DNA from: Chloroflexi bacterium OLB14
GTDB lineage: Bacteria; Chloroflexota; Anaerolineae; Anaerolineales; Villigracilaceae
Direction: 5' to 3'
Assembly: GCA_001567105.1 (NCBI GenBank)
Contig: LMZR01000022.1
Coordinates: forward strand, 19,558 to 83,557
Length of the DNA stretch: 64,000 bases
Shown: positions 35,632-44,666 of the stretch, piece after piece
Numbering within the stretch: the first letter of the stretch is position 1
Layout: each line of letters starts with the position of its first letter
Notes under the pieces: model-generated
What the model saw: only the letters and a program-made list of their open reading frames with translations
What the model was told of the DNA's origin: nothing
Database searches by the model: none
Position numbers and translations under genes: made by a program

Positions 35632-36534
35632 ATGTCAAAACTAATATCGTTAAAAAAAGCAATTGAACAATTTGTCAGTGATGGTGATGTAGTCTATGCC
35701 GCTGGCTTCACCCATTTAATCCCATTTGCGGCAGGGCATGAAATGATTCGCCAAAAGAAAAAGAATCTCACCTTAGCCCGCGCCACGCCAGATTTAATCT
35801 ACGACCAAATGGTAGCCGCAGGTTGTGCAAAAAAAATTATCTTTTCTTACATGGGAAATCCTGGTGTAGGTTCATTGCGAATTGTGCGCAAAGCAATCGA
35901 GCAAGGTCAATTGGAATGGGAAGAATATTCTCACTTCGGTATGATCACTCGTTTACAAGCAGGTGCATCAGGTTTGCCGTTTTTGCCTATGAATCAAACA
36001 GGTGCAGAAGATTTAGAAATTGCCAATCCATTAATCAAAAGAATCGAAGACCCTTACGGTGGTAAAGATGTTGTGGTTGTGCCAGCATTGAATCCAGATG
36101 TTGCTATTGTACATGTGCAACGTGCAGATAAAAATGGTAACGCTCATTTGTGGGGCATCATTGGTGAACAAAAAGAAGCCGCTTTCGCCGCCAAAAAAGT
36201 TATCGTCACTGCCGAAGAAATTGTAGATGAATCAGTTATCAGGTCAGACCCGAACCGCACAATGATTTCAAGCATTATTGTCAATGCAGTTTGTCATGTG
36301 CCGTTTGCCAGTCATCCATCTTATTCGCAAGGGTATTATGATCGTGATAATGAATTTTATTTAGCATGGGACAAAATCAGCGAGTCGCCTGAACTCACAA
36401 AAAAATATTTAGATGAATGGGTGTATGGTGTTAAAGATAGAAATGCTTACTGGAAAAAACTTGGCGCGAAAACACATAAACGTTTGAAAGTCAAAGCGAA
36501 ATATAGCGACAAAATAAATTATGGAAGTTATTGA
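35632..36534 (+). CDS. CoA-transferase subunit A (GctA/IpdA-like)
   Basis: 300 residues from ATG 35632, chosen for the family N-terminus MSKLISLKKAIEQFVSDGDV; the open frame upstream overlaps the small membrane protein out of frame. Family I CoA-transferase alpha subunit: VVYAAGFTHLIPFAAGHEMI, ATPDLIYDQMVAAG, FSYMGNPGVGSLRIVRKAI and DVAIVHVQRADKNGNAHLWG. Such alpha subunits pair with a beta subunit, here encoded 1.4 kb downstream at 37947. The closest families act on glutaconyl-CoA or on ring-opening intermediates of steroid breakdown; which applies cannot be settled here. Confidence 0.85.
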   Translation: MSKLISLKKAIEQFVSDGDVVYAAGFTHLIPFAAGHEMIRQKKKNLTLARATPDLIYDQMVAAGCAKKIIFSYMGNPGVGSLRIVRKAIEQGQLEWEEYSHFGMITRLQAGASGLPFLPMNQTGAEDLEIANPLIKRIEDPYGGKDVVVVPALNPDVAIVHVQRADKNGNAHLWGIIGEQKEAAFAAKKVIVTAEEIVDESVIRSDPNRTMISSIIVNAVCHVPFASHPSYSQGYYDRDNEFYLAWDKISESPELTKKYLDEWVYGVKDRNAYWKKLGAKTHKRLKVKAKYSDKINYGSY

Positions 36535-36538
36535 TTAT

Positions 36539-36566
36539 CCACTAATCTTCGCCAATCTACACTAAT
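36539..36566 (+). repeat. Left flank of the GxxExxY cassette
   Basis: CCACTAATCTTCGCCAATCT plus ACACTAAT. Its reverse complement matches the sequence at 37031-37058 at 21 of 28 positions, in inverted orientation. Both are built from a GATTAGYGNA-like unit. Confidence 0.6.
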
Positions 36567-36576
36567 TTTTGGAGGA

Positions 36577-36984
36577 ATGATGACAGAATTAATTTATAAA
36601 GATGAAGTTTACGCGATTATTGGTGCAGCTATGGAAGTTTATAATCAACTCGGACCTGGTTTTAGTGAAGGCATTTATCAGAATGCTCTAGAAATAGAAG
36701 TTGATATTCGGAAAATTCCGAACAACCCACAACAAGATATTCTTATTGAGTATAAAGGTCAAGTTTTAAAAAAGTTTTTCACACCCGACCTCATTTGCTA
36801 TGAAAACATTATTGTAGAAATAAAGGCTTTAGATAAATTAACTTCTCGTGAAGAATCACAATTACTAAATTACTTATAAGTAACAGGTATGAAAGTTGGT
36901 GTGCTGATTAATTTTGGAGCAGATAAAAAATCTCGAATGGAAACGTATGGTTTTCACATCTCAAAAATCTTTCAAGAAACCTAA
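36577..36984 (+). pseudogene. GxxExxY-family protein interrupted by a nonsense codon
   Basis: The name motif is present as GFSEGIY within GAAMEVYNQLGPGFSEGIYQ (about residues 18-36), and the PD-(D/E)xK-like core as FTPDLICYENIIVEIKALD. An in-frame TAA at 36877-36879 follows EESQLLNYL; beyond it the same frame continues VTGMKVGVLINFGADKKSRM to TAA 36984, exactly the family C-terminus, where relatives usually have Lys (AAA) at the stop. So it is a one-base nonsense change or a sequence error. Full length would be 135 residues. The protein has no settled function; the gene sits between inverted repeats and splits the CoA-transferase locus. Confidence 0.8.
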
Positions 36985-37030
36985 AATTATTATGAAACCT
37001 CGTCTAACAGGAATCAATGACCCAAAACCT

Positions 37031-37058
37031 ATTAGCGAAGATTAGTGCAGATTAGCGG
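37031..37058 (+). repeat. Right flank of the GxxExxY cassette
   Basis: ATTAGCGAAGATTAGTGCAG plus ATTAGCGG, inverted relative to 36539-36566. It ends directly at the ATG of the alpha/beta hydrolase (37059), so the repeat now forms the upstream region of that gene. Confidence 0.6.
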
Positions 37059-37919
37059 ATGAAATATTTTCAATTCAACAACAACGGCGAGCCATTGCAT
37101 TTTTTACACGCCAATGGTTATCCGCCAGAGGTTTACAAAAAATTATTTGAACTTTTACAAAATCAATATCATCTTTTTGGGATGAAACTCCGCCCGCTTT
37201 GGGATGATTCGAAAACAGCAGATGTAAAAGACTGGAAGATTTTTTCTGATGACTTACTACGCTTCTTATCTGACCGTCAATCTGATTCTGCTATTGCAGT
37301 TGGTCATTCCATCGGAGCGACTGTCACCTTACGCGCGGCTCTACGCGACCCGAAAAAATTCAAAGCATTGGTTTTGTTAGACCCTGTTTTATTCGTTCCA
37401 TCTTTTATTTATGCGTGGACAATAATTTATTCACTTGGTTTAGGAAAAAGACTTCACCCCAGAGCAGAGAGTGCATTGAGAAGGCGAAAAACTTTCGACA
37501 ATCTCGAAATTCTTTTCCAAGGTTATAGAAAGAGAAATGTTTTCAAATACATGAGTGACGAAAATTTGAGAGATTACATTGCAGGCATTACCAAACAAAC
37601 ACCTGATGGCACGTATGAATTGGTCTTTTCACCAGAATGGGAAAGCCACATCTATTTGACAGGTTTACGCGATTTGGATATTTGGAAAAATTTGCATAAA
37701 TTAGAAATTCCAACTTTAATCATTCGTGGCAGTGAATCAGGTACCTTTTTAGAAAAAGCACAGAAATTAATTAAAAAAGAAAAATCCAAAAATTCAAATT
37801 GAGGTATTAGAAAAAGCAACACATATCTTCCCGTTAGAATATCCGCAAGAAGTGTTTGAGAGAATTGATAAATTTATTAGTACAGCGACATTCATGTCGC
37901 TTGCGGGAATCGCAAGATA
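37059..37919 (+). CDS. Alpha/beta hydrolase (3' frameshift)
   Basis: The frame from ATG 37059 contains FLHANGYPPEVYKKLFELLQ, the nucleophile elbow AVGHSIGATVTLRA (Ser about residue 85) and PTLIIRGSESGTFLEKA, but ends at 37802 without a catalytic His. Removing one A from the A5 run 37780-37784 continues as NPKIQIEVLEKATHIFPLEY with the missing His, to TAA 37919 (about 286 residues). The last 13 residues are encoded by a palindromic repeat. No ribosome site is visible, because the cassette repeat abuts the ATG. It lies between the two CoA-transferase subunits, which may mark its pathway. Confidence 0.8.
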
Positions 37920-37932
37920 AATCTTGCGGTAC
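37880..37932. repeat. Double-palindrome repeat overlapping the hydrolase 3' end
   Basis: Two adjacent palindromes, AGCGACAT-TC-ATGTCGCT (37884-37901) and CGCAAGAT-AA-ATCTTGCG (37911-37928), bounded by GTAC and GGTAC. It supplies the stop codon of the hydrolase and lies 15 nt before the CoA-transferase beta start. Confidence 0.75.
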
Positions 37933-37946
37933 TTGATAGGAGAATT

Positions 37947-38723
37947 ATGCCCGAAATAAAATATTCATCTGCCGAGTTGATGATAGTCAATGCGGCGAGG
38001 CTGTTGAAAGATGGCGATGTCGTTTTTGTTGGCGTGGGTCAACCGAATTTGGCTTGTAATTTAGCCAAACGTACTCATGCCCCAAATTTAGTAATGATTT
38101 ATGAAGCAGGTGTGATTGGGGCTGAACCAGAACGCTTGCCTCTATCTATTGGTGACCCAACTTTGGTGAGTGGCTCATTATCTGTTGTGAGTATGTATGA
38201 TATTTTTTCAAATTATCTACAACGTGGCAATGTGGATGTCGGCTTTATGGGTGGCGCACAAATTGATAAATTTGGAAATATCAATGCCACAACGATTGGT
38301 GGATATACGAATCCAAAAGTGCGTTTGCCTGGTTCGGGTGGTTCGCAAGAAATTGCGGCGTGGGCGAATCGTTGTTATATTATGACGCCACATCAAAAAA
38401 GACGTTTCCCTGAAAAGGTTGAGTTTATGACATCGGCTGGGTTTATTCACGGCAAAGGTTCACGCGAAGCGAGAGGATTAAGAGGTGGAGGGATGTTGGC
38501 TGTTGTGACGGATATTGGAATTATGGAGCCAGATGAATCAGGTGAGATGATATTGACAGCACTGCACCCAACTAAAAGCGTGGAAGAAGCGGTGCAAAAT
38601 ACAGGTTGGAGTTTGAAGGTGGCACCCAAAATCCGTGTGACAGAATCTATCACAAAGAAGGAATTAAAAATTTTAAGAAACGAATTAGATCCAACTGGTA
38701 TTTACTTAAAGGGTGCAGGGTAA
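37947..38723 (+). CDS. CoA-transferase subunit B (GctB/IpdB-like)
   Basis: 258 residues. Beta-subunit features: DGDVVFVGVGQPNLACNLAK, MIYEAGVIGAEPERLPLSIG (the Glu region near the active site), GNVDVGFMGGAQIDKFGNIN and GGSQEIAAWANRCYIMTPHQ. TAGGAGAATT precedes the ATG. The pair with the subunit at 35632 is split by a GxxExxY cassette and a hydrolase gene; alpha and beta genes normally adjoin, so the split is probably secondary. GEPERLP in place of a SENG-type motif points towards the IpdB branch. Confidence 0.85.
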   Translation: MPEIKYSSAELMIVNAARLLKDGDVVFVGVGQPNLACNLAKRTHAPNLVMIYEAGVIGAEPERLPLSIGDPTLVSGSLSVVSMYDIFSNYLQRGNVDVGFMGGAQIDKFGNINATTIGGYTNPKVRLPGSGGSQEIAAWANRCYIMTPHQKRRFPEKVEFMTSAGFIHGKGSREARGLRGGGMLAVVTDIGIMEPDESGEMILTALHPTKSVEEAVQNTGWSLKVAPKIRVTESITKKELKILRNELDPTGIYLKGAG

Positions 38724-38752
38724 TGACATTTGGTTAGGAGAAGAGAGTATTT

Positions 38753-39352
38753 ATGAAATCAGATAAATTCAAATCTTTTGTGGCGGTGATGGTAGCAGTA
38801 GTGACTGTATTAGGTGCACTGACTGCATGTTTGGCATCGGTGGCGGTTTCGGAGGCGAGTGATATGGATTTTGCTGGGGTGGATGCATTAATCCGTGGGC
38901 AACGAGCAGAGATTATCAATTATGTTAATGCTTATGAGGAATATCGTGCATTTACCAGTTATCGGCGTTATTTGCAACTTGGTTATTATTTAGAACAGCC
39001 TGATGAGGTGTGGGGTATAGCGAGCGGGATTAGTTTTTATTTTTTTAAGCCTCGTTATATCAACCCTGAAGATAGAAGTGAGTATGATCTTGAACGTCAA
39101 CTGCAGGAGGCTTGGGCAGATGATGCTCAGAGTGAAGATTTGAATTCAACTCCTTATTTTTTAGAGTCAGATGTAGAACGTGGACGCTCATCATTCCTGA
39201 CTGGTAATATGATTGTGTTTGCATTGGCGTTCTGGTTTTTTACGGTTGCACAAACTACTGAAAAAAAGATTAAATATTTTTGGGCTGGGTTAGGTATTTT
39301 GTTTGGTTTATTTGGTATTATAGGCATTGTGATTGGGAGGTATTTCTTATGA
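38753..39352 (+). CDS. Membrane protein of unknown function, first of a coupled pair
   Basis: 199 residues. N-terminal helix (FVAVMVAVVTVLGALTACLA), an outer region of about 115 residues rich in Tyr and acids (NYVNAYEEYRAFTSYRRYLQ; YFFKPRYINPEDRSEYDLER), and two C-terminal helices (TGNMIVFALAFWFFTVAQTT; AGLGILFGLFGIIGIVIG). The layout is repeated in the next protein. GGAGAAGAGAG lies upstream of the ATG. The stop TGA overlaps the next ATG (ATGA). No known domain. Confidence 0.7.
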   Translation: MKSDKFKSFVAVMVAVVTVLGALTACLASVAVSEASDMDFAGVDALIRGQRAEIINYVNAYEEYRAFTSYRRYLQLGYYLEQPDEVWGIASGISFYFFKPRYINPEDRSEYDLERQLQEAWADDAQSEDLNSTPYFLESDVERGRSSFLTGNMIVFALAFWFFTVAQTTEKKIKYFWAGLGILFGLFGIIGIVIGRYFL

Positions 39353-41034
39353 GTGACGAACATTCTACTAATAAACGGTTTGATAATGCTATAACAATTT
39401 TAATTGCTTCTGTAGCAATTTGGGTTTCGATCACTGCTTTTTTTCAAAATCATGCTTCTAATCGTTCTGATCAAGCGCGCAGAAGGGCAGAGCAGTTTGC
39501 TATTGAGTCAGTTAAGAGCGAAGTAAATGGCACAATTCAAGCCAGTTATGAATGGCAGGGGGCTTACCAAACTTGGTATGAGTTGGATTTACAAATTACA
39601 GCCGCCGAACAAATTGGAGATTCAGCGGCGGCAGAACGTTATGCTTTGGTACAACAAGAAATCATAAAGTTGAGCCACCTGTTAGGTCCACAATATTTTG
39701 ATGCCAATAGCAATTACCCGCCAAATTATAGTAAATTTGTTTCTGATTCTTTCTTAGTTAAATCTACGCGTTTATCTGAAACATATTTAGCAGAGGCAAA
39801 GCTTGGGAATGAGACTAACGACATTGCAGATGCGTTAATTGTACAAATTACAATGCTAACTGTGGCATTGTCTTTATATGGTCTTTCTCTGGCTTTGGCT
39901 GGTAGGGTACGTTGGTTGTTTGTAATTGTCGGTTCTGGAATGGTGGGGTTTTGTATGCTATGGTTAGGTTGGTGCTCCATTTTATGGCTTGGGTTATCTA
40001 CCGTAAATGAAACAGCTATTAATGCATATGCAGAAGGTTATGGGCTTGCATACCAAGCTAGGGATGAAGAAGCAATTGAAAAGTTTACTGCCGCTATTCA
40101 GGCAGACCCTTATTATGCTGCAGCTTATTATCAACGCGGGCTGGCACATTATTACACTGGAGATATTTCCACAGGCATTGCAGATGTAGAATTAGCGCGC
40201 ACTCATGGGCTTGATGATGCATCTGTGAACTGGAATCTAGGTTGGATGTATTATTTGAGCGGGCAGTATGATAAAGCAATCGAAACGAATAACCGTATTC
40301 TCAATAGCAAGCCAGAGGTAATTGGTGTACGTTCAAATCAGGCTTTGAATTATTTAGTACTTGGCGATTTACCCAATGCACAAATTCAGTTTGATTTATT
40401 AATTAAAGAAGTGGAAAAGCAAGTAATAGATGCACGACAAAACAATTCGGAACCTCCTGCTTCTTTATGGGTTTATTTGGACGCAAGTGCAATAGATTTG
40501 ACAAATTTACTTGATGAGTTAAACAACAAATCACAAAACATTAATCAAGCCCCACCAGCAAATTTAATCACAGGCAACCATGAAAGTATTCGTGAATTCG
40601 CTTTAGCACAAGCGGCGTATATTAAAGAGGTTTCTACTTCGCTAGAATACTTAGGTCAATTGCCAGCTGCACAAGCTAGCACTCAAATTACCTCTATGAA
40701 AGTTGGAAATGCCACAATAAATGCTGAAGGTTTTATAGACAGTTTCACACCTATTCAAAATGGGGTATTGCCTTATGGCAATGCTTCATTTGATATTGAA
40801 TTCACCTATGCAGGTGCTGTTCCTTCGCAGTTGGTTTGGAAAGTTTACATAAATGGACGTGAAGACCAAGCGCTACGAAAAATATTCAAACAAGATATTA
40901 GCCAAAACAATACTTGGTATCAAAATTTTGGCTATGACTTCACCAATACATTTATTCTTGCTGATGGCGAGTATCTAATAGAAGTATATGCAGATGGGAA
41001 ACTCGTTGGGCGTACAGCCTTTTCTGTTCGCTAA
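39349..41034 (+). CDS. Membrane-anchored TPR protein, second of a coupled pair
   Basis: 561 residues from ATG 39349, coupled to the previous gene by ATGA. One N-terminal helix, an outer domain resembling that of the first protein, then helices around 165-225, then TPR repeats (about 230-350): AYAEGYGLAYQARDEEAIEK, AAYYQRGLAHYYTGDISTGI and SVNWNLGWMYYLSGQYDKAI. A C-terminal beta-like domain (about 455-561) contains NASFDIEFTYAGAVPSQLVW and LADGEYLIEVYADGKLVGRT. The TPRs suggest a scaffold; no enzyme motif is seen. Confidence 0.75.
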   Translation: MSDEHSTNKRFDNAITILIASVAIWVSITAFFQNHASNRSDQARRRAEQFAIESVKSEVNGTIQASYEWQGAYQTWYELDLQITAAEQIGDSAAAERYALVQQEIIKLSHLLGPQYFDANSNYPPNYSKFVSDSFLVKSTRLSETYLAEAKLGNETNDIADALIVQITMLTVALSLYGLSLALAGRVRWLFVIVGSGMVGFCMLWLGWCSILWLGLSTVNETAINAYAEGYGLAYQARDEEAIEKFTAAIQADPYYAAAYYQRGLAHYYTGDISTGIADVELARTHGLDDASVNWNLGWMYYLSGQYDKAIETNNRILNSKPEVIGVRSNQALNYLVLGDLPNAQIQFDLLIKEVEKQVIDARQNNSEPPASLWVYLDASAIDLTNLLDELNNKSQNINQAPPANLITGNHESIREFALAQAAYIKEVSTSLEYLGQLPAAQASTQITSMKVGNATINAEGFIDSFTPIQNGVLPYGNASFDIEFTYAGAVPSQLVWKVYINGREDQALRKIFKQDISQNNTWYQNFGYDFTNTFILADGEYLIEVYADGKLVGRTAFSVR

Positions 41035-41061
41035 TTTGGAATTTAGTTAACCCTTTACGAA

Positions 41062-41100
41062 AAGAAGCCATCAGCATATAAATAAGCCTGATGGCTTCTT
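41062..41100 (+). terminator. 13-bp hairpin enclosing the HAD start codon
   Basis: AAGAAGCCATCAG and CTGATGGCTTCTT form a perfect stem with a 13-nt loop. The ATG of the HAD gene (41091) lies in the 3' arm. It may end the TPR transcript, block HAD translation, or both. Confidence 0.6.
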
Positions 41101-41834
41101 CGATCAAACACATTCTCTTTGATTTAGGCGGAACGTTGATGTATTCACTTGATGATTCAAGTGCAGTAAATCAGCAGGGTGATGAAGCATTAACTAAAGC
41201 GTTGCAAAAGTATGATATTCAACTAGATGCAAAATTATTTCGTCGGCGCTTACATGAATATTATGCACAACGTGATAAAGATTATTATGAAACCACCTAT
41301 CACCTTGTGTTAAGAGAATTACTCAAAGATTTAGGTTATGCCGAAGTAGCAGAATCAGTTATCAGGTCGGGGTTAGATGCGTTGTACGCCATCACACAAA
41401 CCAATTGGCAATTAGAAAACGATGCGCTTGAAACATTACAATTGTTAAAATCCAATCAGTATCAAATGGGTATCTTCTCAAATGCGGGAGATGATAAGGA
41501 CGTTCAACAACTTGTAGAGAAATTTGGTATTCGTAGTTATTTTGATTTTGTGTTAACTTCAGCGGCTTGCTATTATCGCAAACCACATGCACGCGCGTTT
41601 GAAATTTCGCTAGCACAATGGAACATCACGCCTAAAGAAGCCATAATGATTGGCGATAGTTTAACAGCGGATATTTTTGGAGCAAATCAATTACACATGA
41701 AAACAATTTGGATAACACGCCGCGCAACATTTACTACGGAAGATATGCAACGCATCAAACCTGATTTCAGCCTGCGTAAGCTTAGCGAACTTTTGCCTAC
41801 CCTCGATTTAATCAATATGAAAACCGCGAGGTAA
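41091..41834 (+). CDS. HAD-family hydrolase
   Basis: 247 residues. HAD motif I HILFDLGGTLMYSL has Gly in place of the usual second Asp (DxDxT becomes DLGGT), as in a known HAD subgroup. Motif II is GIFSNAGDD, the Lys is in CYYRKPHARAF, and motif IV is MIGDSLTADIFGANQ. It resembles YjjG/pyrimidine-nucleotidase or phosphoglycolate-type phosphatases. No Shine-Dalgarno is seen, because the region before the ATG is the hairpin loop; no other start gives a complete motif I. Confidence 0.83.
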   Translation: MASSIKHILFDLGGTLMYSLDDSSAVNQQGDEALTKALQKYDIQLDAKLFRRRLHEYYAQRDKDYYETTYHLVLRELLKDLGYAEVAESVIRSGLDALYAITQTNWQLENDALETLQLLKSNQYQMGIFSNAGDDKDVQQLVEKFGIRSYFDFVLTSAACYYRKPHARAFEISLAQWNITPKEAIMIGDSLTADIFGANQLHMKTIWITRRATFTTEDMQRIKPDFSLRKLSELLPTLDLINMKTAR

Positions 41835-41931
41835 GTCTCGTTTTCAGTATGAGATTTATATCAACGAAACGTCGTCATGCTACAAACATGACCTACCAAA
41901 TCAAATTTGCAATGAGGTACAATTCTGCCTC

Positions 41932-42828
41932 ATGCCTTCAAAAAGATTCTTCCCTTATATCGCGCTCGCTGTTGGAATTACTGCCTTAAGTCTCTCTGCC
42001 ATGTTCGTGCGCTGGGCAGATGCACCAGGTCCAGTTACTGCTTTTTACCGTGTATTAATTTCTACAGTTTTGTTTATACCATTTTTCATCCAACGCCAAA
42101 AAACATCTGCCCCATTACAAATAAATTGGGCTTGGCTTCCATTGTTAGCAGGTTTCTTCACAGCATTAGATTTTGCTACTTGGAACACGGGTGTAAAATT
42201 TACTACCGCTGCTAAAGCAACATTACTTGGAAATACTTCGCCTCTTTGGGTTGCTTTAATAGCGTTATTGTTTTTACAAGAAAAACTACGTGGCTCTTTT
42301 TGGCTCGGGCTATTACTATCACTACTTGGAGCAACATTAGTCGTCGGTGCAAACTTTACAGAAGATTTAACTATTAATATTGGTGATGTTCTTGCTAGCG
42401 CCGCCGCTATTTTCTACGCTTTATATCAACTCACTACCCAACGTGGCAGAAAATTTTTAGATCCATTTAGATACACATGGCTGGTCGGTTTAAGCGCCAC
42501 CATAAGTTTGTTTATTATCAATTTAGTTTTAGGTAATCCCTTTACTGGCTACACGCAAAATACTTGGCTGGTATTTTTGGCAACTGCCATCGTTTCTCAA
42601 ATGATTGGATACCTTTCTATTTCTTATGCATTAGGTCACTTACCTGCTTCAATTGTATCGCCAACGCTCATTGGGCAACCGATACTAACTGCTGTTCTTG
42701 CCATTCCCCTACTTAATGAAATCCCCACATTAATGCAATGCCTAGGTGGTGTAATTGCATTAATTGGTATCTTTATTGTTAATCGTTCACATCAAAGTAC
42801 AATACAAGAAGAAATTCCAAATGCTTAA
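41932..42828 (+). CDS. EamA/DMT-family transporter
   Basis: 298 residues, ten helices in two EamA halves. Typical blocks are GITALSLSAMFVRWADAPGP with VTAFYRVLIS, GFFTALDFATWNTGVKFTTA, and in the second half SYALGHLPASIVSPTLIGQP. Expected to move a small metabolite across the membrane; substrate unknown. It is followed 18 nt later by the STAS gene. Confidence 0.87.
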   Translation: MPSKRFFPYIALAVGITALSLSAMFVRWADAPGPVTAFYRVLISTVLFIPFFIQRQKTSAPLQINWAWLPLLAGFFTALDFATWNTGVKFTTAAKATLLGNTSPLWVALIALLFLQEKLRGSFWLGLLLSLLGATLVVGANFTEDLTINIGDVLASAAAIFYALYQLTTQRGRKFLDPFRYTWLVGLSATISLFIINLVLGNPFTGYTQNTWLVFLATAIVSQMIGYLSISYALGHLPASIVSPTLIGQPILTAVLAIPLLNEIPTLMQCLGGVIALIGIFIVNRSHQSTIQEEIPNA

Positions 42829-42845
42829 CCAAAGAGGAAAATTCC

Positions 42846-43247
42846 ATGATTGAAATTAATTCAAAAATTGAAAATGCTCGTGTGCCTGTTACTGTCATCA
42901 CCGCCAAAGGTGAAATTGATGCTTCAAATTATGATGTATTCCAATCTCAAACTGAAAAAATTATTTCAGAGGGCGCGAAATATTTACTTCTAGATTTACA
43001 AGATGTAGATTATATGAGTAGCGCAGGGTTAAGAGCCATCCATACTTTATTTAACAAACTCCGCCAACTGCATCAGGATGTGAATGATGATGAGCTACGC
43101 AAAAAGATGAGTGTAGGCGCATACAAATCACCTTATATTAAAGTAGCAAATTTAACCCCAAAGGTCAAAGAAGCATTTGAACTCGGTGGGTTTGAAATAT
43201 ATCTTGAAGTGTATGATAATGTCGCCAGCGCAATAAATTCTTTTTAA
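42846..43247 (+). CDS. STAS-domain anti-sigma-factor antagonist-like protein
   Basis: 133 residues. STAS fold with VTVITAKGEIDASNYDVFQS and the phosphorylation loop LLDLQDVDYMSSAGLRAIHT, where the Ser before AGLR is the usual target of anti-sigma kinases. An insertion of about 30 residues (HQDVNDDELRKKMSVGAYKS) sits before the last strand. It probably works in a partner-switch with a kinase and phosphatase encoded elsewhere. AGAGGAAAATTCC precedes the ATG, and rarA starts 13 nt downstream. Confidence 0.87.
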   Translation: MIEINSKIENARVPVTVITAKGEIDASNYDVFQSQTEKIISEGAKYLLLDLQDVDYMSSAGLRAIHTLFNKLRQLHQDVNDDELRKKMSVGAYKSPYIKVANLTPKVKEAFELGGFEIYLEVYDNVASAINSF

Positions 43248-43259
43248 AGTTAAATCATT

Positions 43260-44666
43260 ATGCCCGATCTCTTTGACCATGCCATGCAAGAACGAATGAA
43301 AAGTGAAGCGCCATTGGCGGCGCGCATGCGTCCGCGCGTGTTGGAAGAATATATCGGGCAAGAACACATTGTCGGTGCAGGAAAACTGTTGAGGCGCGCG
43401 ATTGAAGCGGATCGTTTATTTTCATCTATCATTTTATGGGGTCCGCCTGGCACTGGTAAAACTACGTTAGCGCAAGTCATCGCAAATACTACCAAAAGTC
43501 ATTTCGTTACTATCTCTGCTATTTTAGCGGGCAAAGCAGATTTGCGAATCGTAATTGATGAAGCACTTGAAAGACGAAGATTGCATAACGAGCGAACAAT
43601 TTTATTTGTAGATGAAGTGCATCGTTGGAATAAAGCCCAACAAGATGCTTTGCTTCCGCATGTTGAAAATGGCACATTTACTTTAATTGGTGCAACAACT
43701 GAAAATCCATATTTTGAAGTTATCAAAGCGTTGATTTCTCGCTCGCGTGTTTTTCAATTAAGAAATTTGAATCAAACTGAAACAGGAATTTTGCTAGATA
43801 GAGCATTGACTGATAAAGAACGTGGCTATGGAAACAAACGCATCACACTTGACCTTGAGGCTCGGTCGCATTTCATTGAAGTTTCATCTGGCGATGCGCG
43901 GAATGCTCTCAATGCTTTGGAGTTAGCCGTAGAGTCGACTCAACCGAATCAAGATGGGGTTATTCACATCACATTAGATGTTGCCCAAGAATCAATTCAA
44001 CGCCGTGCAGTTTTATATGATAAAGATGGTGATGCTCATTACGATACGATTTCAGCCTTTATCAAATCTGTGCGCGGCTCAGACCCTGATGCGGCTTTGT
44101 ATTGGCTCGCCAAAATGATTTACGCTGGTGAAGACCCTAAATTTATCATCCGCCGATTAATTATTTTAGCAGGTGAAGATATAGGCTTAGCAGACCCAAT
44201 GGGTTTGGTGGTTGCTTCATCTGCTATGCAGGCTTATGAATTTATTGGTTTACCTGAAGGGATTTATCCAATTGTAGAAGCAACTTTATATTTAGCAACT
44301 GCACCAAAATCAAATAGAGCAGGGGCATATTTCAAAGCCATGCAAAAGATTGAAGAAGAAGGTCAAGTTTCAGTGCCACGCCATTTACAAGATGGAAATC
44401 GTGACCGTGCTGCAACAGGTCAAGGTAAAGAATATGTTTATCCACATGAGTTTGAAGGTCACTTTACACCACAGCAATATTTACCTAAAAGATTATTAGG
44501 CACATATTTTTATTCACCATCACAAGAGGGTTACGAATCACAAGTAAGTGCGCGTTTAGAAATGTGGCGTGAAGCACAACGAAAAGCATTAGGCATTACC
44601 GAAGTGAAGCATATCCCCGATATGAGTGAAGAACAAATTATAGAAATGAAGAGAAGAATAAAATAA
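43260..44666 (+). CDS. rarA: Replication-associated recombination protein A
   Basis: 468 residues, AAA+ ATPase of the RarA/MgsA/WRNIP1 family. It starts MPDLFDHAMQERMKSEAPLA, then RMRPRVLEEYIGQEHIVGAG, Walker A WGPPGTGKTTLAQ, Walker B ILFVDEVHRWNKAQQ and sensor 1 LIGATTENPYFEVI. The C-terminal domain has KSVRGSDPDAALYWLAKMIY and AGEDIGLADP. It acts at stalled replication forks. The stop overlaps the start of the phosphatase gene (TAATG). Confidence 0.95.
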   Translation: MPDLFDHAMQERMKSEAPLAARMRPRVLEEYIGQEHIVGAGKLLRRAIEADRLFSSIILWGPPGTGKTTLAQVIANTTKSHFVTISAILAGKADLRIVIDEALERRRLHNERTILFVDEVHRWNKAQQDALLPHVENGTFTLIGATTENPYFEVIKALISRSRVFQLRNLNQTETGILLDRALTDKERGYGNKRITLDLEARSHFIEVSSGDARNALNALELAVESTQPNQDGVIHITLDVAQESIQRRAVLYDKDGDAHYDTISAFIKSVRGSDPDAALYWLAKMIYAGEDPKFIIRRLIILAGEDIGLADPMGLVVASSAMQAYEFIGLPEGIYPIVEATLYLATAPKSNRAGAYFKAMQKIEEEGQVSVPRHLQDGNRDRAATGQGKEYVYPHEFEGHFTPQQYLPKRLLGTYFYSPSQEGYESQVSARLEMWREAQRKALGITEVKHIPDMSEEQIIEMKRRIK

